DNA of 64,000 nucleotides from positions 6,882,001 to 6,946,000 of the forward strand of contig JAXRKN010000043.1 in assembly GCA_038502055.1 (NCBI GenBank), in the 5' to 3' direction. The DNA comes from Tanytarsus gracilentus (Eukaryota; Arthropoda; Insecta; Diptera; Chironomidae). Below, piece by piece: positions 39,203 to 49,812 of the stretch (the stretch's first letter is position 1; every line of letters begins with the position of its first letter). The notes below the pieces were generated by a model that made no database searches, had not been told where the DNA came from, and was given only the letters and a program-made list of their open reading frames with translations. Both the position numbers and the translations under genes were made by a program.

Positions 39203-40783
39203 TTAGACTGATGATTTAGATGGAAAGTTTGTTGGAGAAATTGGAGGGAGGAAATAGTCTGGATAGAAGATGTGGAAACCAATTCCTGAGATCATTAATG
39301 TAAAATAAATTGTCATGGCGATCCACCAGATTTTCTTCTCGTATGGTCGAACATTCAAATTTCTCAAAACACCGATTCCGACGAGAAGTCCTGCGATACC
39401 TCCACAGAGATGAGCCTTGAAAAATAAAAATAATTAAATAAATTTTTAAAATGCTCGTTAATTGTCTCACCATATATCCGACTCGATCGAACGGATCAGA
39501 AATATGTCGATGAATGCTGAATCCAATGTCAGTTCCGCAAAACACAACAAACACAAAGAGTTGAATGAATGCATATTCCATCTCATGCCAGTTCATGATG
39601 ATTGTTGCTATGTGTGCAGTGATCAATGCATAAACTCCACCCGATGCACCAGCCAAATAAATATTTGGGTTAGCGATTGAAGTTCCCATCGAGCCAGCAG
39701 CAACGCCAGCAATGTAAACTAAGGCCACTCGCCACCAGCAATGAACTGTTTAAAAATTAAAATAAATATTTGCATAAAAATTTGAAGATCTTGAACCATA
39801 CCCAATTCAAGTGCTGTTCCGAGGAAGAGCTGTACAATCAGATTCATCATTATGTGCATCACGCCGACGTGAACAAACATGTAAGTAACAAAACGCCAAG
39901 CTTCAACGCGTTTCCGGGGGTTGTAGATAAAAGTTTGTGCCATTGGGCCAGAAGTTTGTGTTCCGACTTGCTTTATATCGTTGCTATAATCTCTACAAAA
40001 ATTTATTAATTATTTCCTTAATAAAAAAGTAATAATTTTACTCACTCCAAATAAATGACATCGATTATAAAAAAAATGACTTCAATGATACTAAAGATGA
40101 CCATCGTCAATGGTGGAGGGAAAAATGTCATTTGATTTTCGTATGCTCCATCTAGACATAAATAAAAAAATTAATTAGTCTAAAATTAAATAAAATTTGA
40201 CTCTTAATTAAATTAGTAAAAAAATATTGTGTCTATAAAATGCTATTTCTAGTTCAAACTAAAAAAGTCCAAGTTAAATCCATTTCCAAACTAATTTTGA
40301 ACAATTTTTTAATTTTTTATCAGCTTCATATCTTAATATAATTAGTTGATACAAGCATTGTAGAGTTTATCACATAATCCCGCCTATTATTAAACTAAAT
40401 TAAAAGTGATAAAAATAAATCCTCGTCAGTTTTTTTCTATCAACTTTAAGCGAATTATTTGGAGTAATTAGGAAGCACAACATAATTAAGAATTATTTCT
40501 ATCAATTATTGCAATTAATAAAATAAAGTGTGAATTTAAACGGTTAAAAAATTTAAAATATTAGAAAGAAAAATAATTTTTAATAGTTAAATTTTCTAGA
40601 TAATTATGAACACTTGTCCGCATTATTTTCTAAACAATCTTTTATCTAATTTTAAACATTTATTTACATCATAAAACATTTTTGAAATTTTTAAACTCAT
40701 TTTTTTCAAAAATGATTCATCTTCTCTAAAAAATGAGGTAATTCGGACTTGGTCACGGCCCCAGAATTTCTGGGTTTTTTTTA

Positions 40784-40816
<33 letters not shown>

Positions 40817-41977
40817 TCTTCTTTTTCGCGTTTCTGTGGGCTCGGTGACCGACACCAGGTAATTCTTGTTGGTAATGGTAACTCAGTTAAAAATTCTTCA
40901 AGTGCTCAGATTCGTAAAAATATTAAAAAAATTGATTTTTAAAAAAAGTTTTTATCGATCTTAATGATTGGTAAATAAATGAGAAACTTGATGCTTAAAA
41001 TATAATTAATAATTATGACAAATTTTTGTGATGAAAAATTTCATAGAAATCATTTGCAAACTCCAAAATTATAAAAAAAATATTTAGGGATTTTTATGAA
41101 AAGATTCATTCATAACTTGATAAAACTGACAAATATAAATTTCACTGAAATAATAATTATTTTTTACAAACATTTATATCATACGAAAAAAATCACACAC
41201 CTATTACGTCATATTGACTTGATACTGCGTATGCAGAGCCTACAAATTGTTAAGAGGAAAGTTCGTGTTTATTATACAAACATTAGTTAACTACGTAAAA
41301 AAAATAGAGATCAAAAGTTAAAGTGTATGTGCTCAAATCACGTTAGAAATTCCATGCATTCTAAGCAATCGCGATCACGACTCACCTGTTTCATCGTGAA
41401 CAGCTCCATCGCGTCGAGGCACAATATATCTGCAGTATGTCACACACCAATCGTGAATGAGCCAATTGTGCTCCTGACTGAGCTTAAAGAATTCTTCAAA
41501 ATCAAGCTGTCCATCGTTATTGTCGTCGTGCATTTTCAGCATGGCCTTGGTAATGCCTTTTGGTAAGTCGTTACATTCTCCAGGCGTTTGTTTGATTAAC
41601 TTTTTAAGCTCTTTTTTGCTCAAATAACCATCGCGATTAATGTCGTACTGTAAGAAGAAAAATTATTATTTTTATCACCAGTGACTCAACACAAAGAAAT
41701 TTTTCTCATCGAGTCTTGAAGGCAATTGAAGCAATTTGCCACTCCTTACTTTGTCAAAAATTCGTCGGACTTTAACTCTTTCGACGCGCTCCTCTCTAGA
41801 ATTATTAGTTTGAGTTTCATTTAATTGTTCTTGAACGTCAGCATAAGGATTTAACCTGCTAGTCATACGATCAAGGGGCACTCGGTTTCCGGGTGCCTGC
41901 AAACGCTGACGATCATCGTTATCGTATGGTTCAACTTGAACCACTTGTTGCGGGTTCTGGGTAAATTGAACCGACAT
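39203..41977 (-). CDS. RhoC: EF-hand rhomboid intramembrane serine protease with exitron-like first intron
   Basis: Exons (minus): 41977-41856, 41795-41750, 41647-41386, 41239-41201, 40151-40046, 39992-39802, 39745-39471, 39415-39203; 1,254 nt, 417 aa. EF loops are at about D58-E69 (DINRDGYLSKKE) and D97-E108 (DDNNDGQLDFEE). TM1 is at about 171-191, then WR and FVHVGVMHIMMN, catalytic Ser S290 in GASGG and His H349 in AHLCGGIAG. The 39-nt exon 4 (GSAYAVSSQYDVI) was found by its match to RhoA exon 4 (both contain SQYD). Intron 1 (41796-41855) is 60 nt with no in-frame stop; if retained, the protein is 437 aa. I prefer splicing because RhoA and RhoB have an intron at the same place and phase, and ACTAAT precedes the acceptor. 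RhoC is the most upstream copy and carries a small transposon in intron 4. Predicted active; it belongs with rho-4/RHBDL3 because of the EF-hands. Confidence 0.92.
39631..39750 (-). other. Homogenised catalytic-exon tract, RhoC side
   Basis: This 120-bp segment of exon 7, running just into the preceding intron, differs at only three positions from 34936-35055 in RhoA. That includes an identical run of about 75 bp with matching third-codon positions. The exon encodes the WWRV segment and the catalytic GASGG. Confidence 0.6.
40745..40856. mobile_element. 112-bp non-autonomous DNA transposon with 9-bp target duplication
   Basis: A direct repeat AGGTAATTC flanks the element at 40736-40744 and 40857-40865. 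The ends are imperfect inverted repeats: left GGACTTGGTCACGGCCCCAG, right (reverse complement) GGTGTCGGTCACCGAGCCCA. Inside are the short palindrome CCCAGAATTTCTGGG and a T tract of about 30 nt. The size and 9-bp duplication fit a MITE; the superfamily is unassigned (9-bp duplications occur in MULE-type and some other families). It lies in intron 4 of RhoC. Confidence 0.65.
41796..41855 (-). other. 60-nt stop-free intron of RhoC (exitron candidate)
   Basis: The donor AGCAG|GTTAAA and acceptor AATTCTAG|AGAG align with the intron 1 sites of RhoA (36274-36325) and RhoB (38302-38354). The branch-point-like ACTAAT lies just before the acceptor. Unlike its paralogues, this intron is a multiple of three and open in frame; retention would insert 20 polar residues (LNPYADVQEQLNETQTNNS plus a junction residue) before the EF-hands. 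Confidence 0.6.
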
Positions 41978-42030
41978 ATTTTAATTTTTGCACTACTTTT
42001 TCCGCTCGAAGAAGTGGGTCATGTGCGAAT

Positions 42031-42060
42031 GACTTAAAGGCTGGAGTTAAACTGAATTTT
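42031..42060 (-). promoter_or_regulatory. Initiator/5'-leader block of RhoC
   Basis: The minus strand reads AAAATTCAGTTTAACTCCAG then CC, 54-83 nt upstream of the RhoC ATG. It contains the arthropod initiator TCAGT and aligns with the RhoA and RhoB blocks. GATA-type motifs (AAGATATTGATAAGG) lie further upstream at about 42120-42140. Confidence 0.45.
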
Positions 42061-45000
42061 ATTCTCCTGAGTATTGATCGAAAAGTCTCTCACTATTTCA
42101 CCGATATCGACTTATTGTATAAGATATTGATAAGGTAATTTTTTTATTCTCCCGTGGGGCGTTAAAGAATTCAGCAAATAATCACACAAGAATGTATTAA
42201 AAAATCCTGTTTTTTCTTTCTTTCAACTCTTCATTTCTTAAATCTACACGAAACTACAAAAAATTTTACTGTTCATTTTTATCAACATCACTTTTTGGAA
42301 TGAAACAAAGCCGCAAATTTTTACCTCACAATTGCGAGAGGTGTGACTCACGGACTCGTGTATGAATGATTAACAACGATAAGTTCTATACTATTTTCCG
42401 CGCTGTAAACACTGCGAATCACAAATTTTGGGACATTCCAAAAAACAAAGGGATATGAGGATTTAAGTTGTTTTATTTGAAGAAAATAAGTTACACTGGA
42501 ATATCTTTCATGTTATGCGTGTTGCATATGTAAATAAATTTATTGAAGACCTTTAGCCTACTTGTAGTTTTTAAGAAATGTGAAAATTTGCATAAAATTA
42601 AAAAATATGATTTTCTTAACGTGACTTGAATAAATTTAAAAATTAAATTATTAAATCAATATTTTTTTATAAGAAAATAAAGCAGGTTAAATGTGCCGAC
42701 AGGGAAGAAGATTTCATTATATTTTGAAATAATAAATTTAAAGTTAAATCCAAAAAGTTAACGTATATATTTTATTCATATCTTATTTCCAAAAAAAGTA
42801 TAAATTTTAAACAAACGTTACAAAAATCCCTATAATTTTCAATGTGAATAATAGTAACGTATTTTTTCAAATTGAAAAATATTACTTACTTTTTTCTTCT
42901 TTTTATTTTCCTAACTGACAAATTTTCTTAGGTTAAATTATTCGTAAAATTTAAATTTAAATTCCCTTATAATTGAAAGAATATTTTTAGACCGCCACAA
43001 CACAGGTTGAGCATCCCTGAACAGTCATTAGATACACACGATTCAATGTCGATGTGTTGGTGCTCAAAACCTCCTCTCATTCTACATACAATTCAAAGCC
43101 GTACACTCGCTCAATCAATTTGGTTCTTCTATTATTGTTACGGAATACATAATGTATCGAATATAGAAGTAAATGCGATTCTTCTTCTTTTTTGCTCGCC
43201 CGTTAATGATGATGATGGCGATGAAAAGGGAAAAAAATCTATATAACTTTAAACACAAATAGAACGTGAACAACTTTAATTATAAATTTATGGCATTTCG
43301 TGTTATAAATTGCATGAGATTGGACGAATTTTTTTTGGAGATTCATTGCTTCGTTTATTAAAGTCGTCATCACTTTTTACACCTGTAAAATTAATGACCT
43401 TTGCCATGTATGAATAAATCCTGTGGTAGGCCTGGATATTTTTATCGATTAGCGAGTGTATGTCAAATTGAGGGTGAATTTTAAATTGCTGGCGATTCTT
43501 ATGAATTCTTTAAAAAGCCATTAAGAGCAGCAAAGTTTAAGAGAAAAATCAGTCGTCGACATATAAAATGGCGCTCGAGCTCGCTAAGAAGCGAAACAAC
43601 GCGGCGAGGTGTGTGTATGTGTGTATGCGAGAGCGAGAGAAGTTGCAGAAAGAGCAATTGAGAAGTGAAGAAGACGAAAGAAGGCAAACGGAAGGCAAGT
43701 AAAGTGCTAAAAATACCAATTCACGTTAAAAGCACTTGTTTTCAGATGCGAAAGGAATGCGAGACATTTGATGAGGAAATGAGAGAAAAACTATAATTTA
43801 CGTTCGAGACATGTATGATGTAAAAATCATCTCCCGATAGCGAGGGTGCATGATCACTATGCATTAACCTTGATATAGAAACAAAAATTATCTCCAGCCC
43901 TCATGAGTTGATGGTTTTTGTAAAATAACCCGCACGTTCATGTGAGAGCATTTAAATTTTTAATTATTTCGAAAAAAAATACCCTCTAAACTTTTTATAA
44001 CAACTCGCACATGACTCATAAAACATCATTAACCTTGAAAATAATTAAGACAGTCAAAAAGTGCGGGAAATTTTCATCATTAAATAACTGCACCGCAGTG
44101 AGAAGTAATAAAAAGAAAGAAAGAGAAAACGAATAATGGATGATTAATGATGGCAACGGCGTACATTAAGGCGAAGATGAAATGTGCTTCATCACAATGG
44201 CACCCTATAGAAGAGTTTTTTTTTGCACGGGCTTTAAAAATCAATATAGAATTGTGAAATAAGTCACAACTTCCACATCATCGTTCGCATCGCGCGCCAT
44301 TACTCAGATCAAAGCGCAAAAAATTATTCTCATCAAACAATTTTCTTAAAGACACTCTCAACACCTTCAATAACAACCACGATTTTGGCACATCGTTAAA
44401 TTATTCTAAAAATTTAATTTTTGCCACGTTGCCAGACTTTTTTTTACATTATTCATATTTTATTATGTTGTGTGTATTTGTCTCGTGTTTTTGTGTAATG
44501 CAATTGAATATCAATTATGAGACGAACACGAGGATGTTGTTGTTTTGTGCCTCCCCCAAATTTTTAGGGAAATTTTCGCCTCCACATCAAAAATCACATT
44601 GAAATTGTTGTTTTCTCCGAAGTCATTAGTGCTCTAGATATATAAGAGAAAAGTTTGACTTAGAATTTGGGTAAACAAGTCATTTTTTTTCGGTGAAGCA
44701 TGAAATGATAAAGAAGAAATGGTATTTCGATTGATAGGACATGGACGAATTTTATTACCGTGCATGGACATAATAAAAATACTCTCGAGAGTGATTTCGC
44801 TCGATTTTTTTTCGGAAGCTTGAAATTGTCTAGAAATAAAAATTCTTTCTTTATGGCTATTGCAATATTGCTGATAATAAAAAACTGATTTATCGAAAGA
44901 GGGGATGGTTTGAAAATTGCGTCATGTTTAAAATATTTTTAAAAATAATTTTGAATTTTTTTAAATTTTTAATTAAAGGTCTTTTGGTCCTTCAACAATT

Positions 45001-48000
45001 CTAATTATTCAATAATTCTACTTCTATAATTTCTAACTCTTAAGTTAAAATGCCTTCATTGAATTTTACCCAACTAACAAACGTATCTAATTTCATCAAA
45101 CTCCTTTGTTTCCAAACAATTCCGCATCTAATGAAGAGAAACTTTCTTATCAAATATTTGCTGAATAGCGCAAAATGTAACTCGAATTCTTACATCAATT
45201 TATACCCTCACAAAATAAATAAGAACTTCTTCCAAATAAAATCAAATGTGAACAAGTAAAACAACATAATAAAAGTTCAAATTACGGCACGGCCGACGGC
45301 GGCATGAAAGCTGAGACATTGGGAGAAAAAAACTTAACTACGTGGTAGCAGCATCGACAGTATTTCATTATAACTTTTTTTTGCCCTCATTGAAGCAGGT
45401 TGAACGTGATTTCTGTCATTTATTTCGGATATCATTATGGCGAATAAGCAGCCGTTCCACGAGAGAAAGATGTTCTTTAAAGCGAGCGAGCGAGAGACAA
45501 AAAAACCTGATTTTTATAAGGCATCCACAATATTGAGCATTCACCGAAATTCCTTTTTGTCATTCGAGCAACGTATAAGGCGAAAAATATAATATAAATT
45601 AAACAAGAGAGACACAAGAAAGTGAAGCAAAAGAGAGAGAAAGAAAAACAGTTAGGAAATTATGATAATTTTTCTTTATTTTATACACAACAACTCACAC
45701 ACGAGCAGCGAGCAGAGAAAGAAGACGTAGAAAGACTCGAAAAATGAGAAATTTTATTTCCATGGCGTTAAAATGCGACGTTGTCAACTTTTTGTGAGCT
45801 AAGAAAGATTAATTGAATCAGTCATTTGACACCGACGCATTCGCTTATGTATATGCAAGTAGATGTAGATTATTATACCTGCGCCTTCAATTATACCATG
45901 CAGATTGTAGTAAAATATGTGCCAATAAATAATTCAGCCACGACTATTAGATCTTCTGTCTGTTTGTTTGTCAATTTAAGAATTTATTAGCTTAAATTTT
46001 AAAGTTTTACAAAACAAAATTTAATTCTTATTTCGTTTAATATTTTTTCCCATCATCCATGTCAAATAGGGTTAATCTAGTAGCATAAATAAATACAATC
46101 TAGAGACATGTTGAGTCAGTAACGGTCGCCAACATTCAAATGTCCCTAAGAACAACGTTCTGTGCGGAATTTCTCGTTTTACCCTCCCTCTCGAGCATTC
46201 AGCTCGCCCTACAACTTTTTATGAATGATGTATATAACAGTCATGTGTGTGTGTGTGTGTGAATAAAAATTGCACATTGAAGGCTCATCGAGGCGGTTTA
46301 TTTATAACTGCAGACAAATGTCGTTCACACATAAATTATCGAAAAAATTTGCTTTCGAAACATACATTTAATGGCCGATATCGATCGGATTGTACACATT
46401 TAATTTTGTACGTCATCATCAACAGCTTAATGTGTACATAGAGCGTTAAAAAATGTTAATGACAATTTTCAGTTGTTATTTTTTCACGCTACATGGAATT
46501 TCATTGTGTATGTACATAAAACATTAGCTTGCGAGATGAGCAACGCTCTCGAGTATAAAGAAGAAGAAGAAATTTTTATTTATTTAATTCTCTTCTCTTC
46601 TTGTTCTTGTTCTCGAGTCGCTTATTTCACTTTATTAGTCAATTTATTTAAAGCAATTGCGTTGTTATGTACAACGGCGTCGTCATCATCATTATGGAGT
46701 GTATAAATACCTTGCTGAAGTTAAATTCTATGACAATTTTTTTGACCTTGGAAATGAACATTTCGATGTCTACACTACTCCAAACTTAGAACGATGAAGA
46801 GTCATTAAAAATGTGATGGCTGAAATTATCATTTTTGAAATATTTAACAATTTTTTTTATGAAATTTTTTGTTTTAAATTTGTTCATAGAACATTCAAAC
46901 TAAAAAAGTTTACATGAATTTCATTCGAAGCTCTTTTCACTCTTAATTTCCTTTCACTCGTGGAAGAAGAAAAAAAATATATGTAGCATAACGAAATACA
47001 TAAAAAAAAGTAATTCAAATATGGCTTCGAGAAATGGCCTCTGACGTCAGCATGATAAGATCATTGTTCTCGAATGTATGTTTGAGAGGAAAAAAGAGAG
47101 AAAAAAGCCATTAAAATTGTATTAGGCGGACAGGAAAGGACTGTTTACACAGCGAGAGAAAAGCAAGAAAAATTTATGAGACCATAAAGCGCATATTCAT
47201 GCAAAAAAAATCCGTTCTATTTTAATTTTTTAAGACGACACGGTGAGTTCTTAAAGTGGCAAGAAGAGAAAGTAAAGTTGAGTATAAAATTTCATGTCGA
47301 GTGTGCAGAGAAGAACAAAACAAGCCCACATACATGAGGAGCTCTATGAAATTGAGGAAGCACACTCGATGTAAAAATACAATGGTTCACTCACAACGTC
47401 CACTTGAGAGTTTTTCTCTCATAGCAATATAAAAAAATTAAAGTTCAATGCAGTCATGAAAAAAAACTTTTCAGCATCATTTTCATCGAAACCTTAATCC
47501 TCTTCTGCTGCTTCGAGGCAAACATTTTTTTTACATAGCAAAAATGAAATTTAGAAGTGCACTGTTGCCAGACTTTCGCCCTCGCACTCTTTAACAGCAT
47601 CGAAAATCGCTTTGTACGTGCTTGACTGACCAAATTGCTGCTATTTGCATTAAGCACATCTTCTTGCTATTGAACGCAGAACGAAAAAAAAATAAATGTT
47701 ATGGAAATAAATTTCGAACGAAAAGAAAATCAGCATATTATGTGAATTGTAGATTTATGTGCATTGCAATATCGGAACAGTTGTCGAGCGGTTCTGTGAA
47801 TAAATGGAATGTTTACATGCATTACGAAATCTGTAATTTAATAATTGTGTCTCAATCAACTGGAGATAGCTGAAATTGATGGCGTAATATCAATTAGGTC
47901 AAATTGACGGTTGACGTTGAAATTACAATAAAAATATTTTAAAATTATGATTCCAGGAATTTCGTCATATTGAGACATTTAATTTTAAAAATCTTTCTAG

Positions 48001-48148
48001 CAATTTACAACAGACAATTTTTCAATTTAACCCGTTATGAAATGTCACGTCATCGTAGCTTTAACCAATACGCAATTCGATGAGTTATCAAAAAAGTTTT
48101 TCTCGGTATGAAAAAAAAATGTTTCAAAACCCACACGTGGGTGTTGCC
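42061..48148. other. Gene-free stretch upstream of the rhomboid cluster
   Basis: No supported exon on either strand. Apart from a (GT)n microsatellite at 46245-46261, only AT-rich single-copy-looking sequence is visible. The proximal part should hold RhoC control sequence. Confidence 0.45.
46245..46261. repeat. (GT)n microsatellite
   Basis: About eight uninterrupted GT units. Confidence 0.85.
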
Positions 48149-48177
48149 GTGTAACCCACTTGTAACAGATCAGTATT

Positions 48178-48383
48178 GGCTTCCCCTTTGGCTTCCCCTT
48201 TTGGCTTCCCCTTTTGGCTTCCCAAAAATGGCTTCCCAAAAATGGCTTCCCAAAATGGCTTCCCAAAATGGCTTCCCAAAATGGCTTCCCAAAATGGCTT
48301 CCCAAAAATGGCTTCTCAAAAATGGCTTCGCAAAATGGCTTCCCAAAATTTCTTCCCTAATTGGCTTCCCAAAATGGCTTCCC
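48178..48383. repeat. Minisatellite, 13-14 bp unit (TGGCTTCCCAAAA)
   Basis: About 14 tandem copies of TGGCTTCCCAAAA(A). The first copies carry CCTTTT in place of CAAAA. Length variation is in the A run. Confidence 0.9.
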
Positions 48384-48870
48384 ACTGTGTTTCGACTGTG
48401 TTTCATTTTCCATTGTGTTTTATTTTCCATTGTGTTTCATTTTCCACTGTGTTCCATTTTCCATTGTGTTCCATTTTCCATTGTGTTCCATTTTCCATTG
48501 TGTTTCATTTTCCATTGTGTTTCATTTTCCATTGTGTTTCATTTTCCATTGTGTTTCATTTTCCATTGTGTTCCATTTTCCATTGTGTTCCATTTTCCAT
48601 TGCGTTCCATTTTCCATTGTGTTTCATTTTCCATTGTGTTCCATTTTCCATTGCGTTCCATTTTCCACTGTGTTCCATTTTCCATTGTGTTCCATTTTCC
48701 ATTGTGTTCCATTTTCCATTGTGTTTCATTTTCCATTGTGTTCCATTTTCCATTGCGTTCCATTTTTCATTGTGTTCCATTTTCCATTGTGTTTCATTTT
48801 CCACTGTGTTTCATTTTCCACTATGTTCCATTTTCCACTGTGTTCCATTTTCCACAGTGTTCCATTTTCA
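48384..48870. repeat. Minisatellite, 17-bp unit (TGTGTTYCATTTTCCAT)
   Basis: About 28 near-perfect tandem copies, differing mainly by T/C at one site and G/A or T/C elsewhere. The unit contains no stop codon in any of the three plus-strand frames, so all three stay open across the array. The predicted repetitive peptides (CIFHCVSFSIVFHFPL-like) are artefacts of the repeat, not genes. Confidence 0.92.
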
Positions 48871-49070
48871 GATCCATGCCAATCGATTCCTGGTCAAATT
48901 ACGAGTTCAATGAGGTACATGAAGCCATACTTCTAAAAAATGGACATTAGTGGCATTCCTTGGACACTCCTGGCCGGCCGTGACGGTCATTCTTCAAAAA
49001 TCATAAATGCTAATCAATTCCTGATGCAATTACGAGTTCAACGAGGTACATGAAGCCATACTTTTAAAAA

Positions 49071-49456
49071 ATGGACATTAGGGGCACTACTGGCCGGCCG
49101 TGATGGACATTGGTGGCACTCTTGGATGGCCATGATAGACATTCCTCAAATATCATCAATGCCTTTCGATTCCTGATACAAATACGAGTTCAACGACATA
49201 CATGAAGCCATATAACAGGAAATTTGTATGAAAAATGGCATTTAGGGCTGTCCATGGCACGACCTGTGGTCATGACCCTCATAATTCCTAAAATGGCCGA
49301 ATCTAAATTCATAGACCTACCATTTGGCGAAAACTAGAAGTCTCTAGCTATCTCAGGAGCCGAGATCTCGAAGGAACAGACGGACAGACAGACAGACGGA
49401 CGGACGGACGGAAATAGGCGCATATAAGTGTTACACCACTTCGTGGGTTACACTAA
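49071..49456. repeat. Direct repeat module, copy 1
   Basis: Begins AATGGACATTAGGGGCACTA and ends at GTGGGTTACACTAAA. It is nearly identical to 49457-49812 apart from a short extra GGCCGGCCGTGATGGACATT stretch. Contains a GACA/GACG tetranucleotide run at about 49377-49411. Confidence 0.8.
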
Positions 49457-49812
49457 AAATGGACATTAGGGGCACTACTGGTGGCACTCTTGGATGGCCA
49501 TGATAGACATTCCTCAAATATCATCAATGCCTTTCGATTCCTGATACAAATACGAGTTCAACGACATACATGAAGCCATATAACAGGAAATTTGTGTGAA
49601 AAATGGCATTTAGGGCTGTCCATGGCACGACCTGTTGTCATGACCCTCATAATTCCTAAAATGGCCGAATCTAAATTCATAGACCTACCATTTGGCGAAA
49701 ACTAGAAGTCTCTAGCTATCTCAGGAGCCGAGATCTCGATGGAACAGACGGACGGACGGACGGAAATACGCGCATATAAGTGTTACACCACTTCGTGGGT
49801 TACACTAAAAAT
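49457..49812. repeat. Direct repeat module, copy 2
   Basis: The second, almost identical tandem copy, with a shorter GACG run. Low divergence between the copies indicates recent tandem duplication or ongoing homogenisation. Confidence 0.8.

Larger units (their letters stand above)
48149..49806. mobile_element. Compound non-coding repeat element with inverted ends
   Basis: The left end begins GTGTAACCCACTTGTAACAG. The right end is the inverse, ...TGTTACACCACTTCGTGGGT then TACAC, giving terminal inverted repeats around GTGTAACCCAC plus a second TGTAACA match. Inside, in order: a 13-14-bp minisatellite, a 17-bp minisatellite, then four related modules sharing CGATTCCTG...TACGAGTTCAA...GTACATGAAGCCATA, the last two nearly identical over about 340 bp. 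Each long module ends with GACGGACAGAC-type tetranucleotide runs and the same TTACACCACTTCGTGGGTTA end. No target duplication was identified and no protein is encoded. Probably a non-autonomous element or satellite-like dispersed repeat; family not recognised. Confidence 0.55.

Noticed and set aside
42760..42900. Possible third copy of the long-hairpin element (two AACGTTAC-like blocks in inverse orientation)
   Set aside because: The arms match poorly and the shared loop motif is absent.
48108..48950. Long overlapping open frames (up to 280 codons) on the plus strand and repetitive frames on the minus strand
   Set aside because: They are produced by the 13-14-bp and 17-bp minisatellites, which lack stop codons; no unique protein sequence or splice signals.
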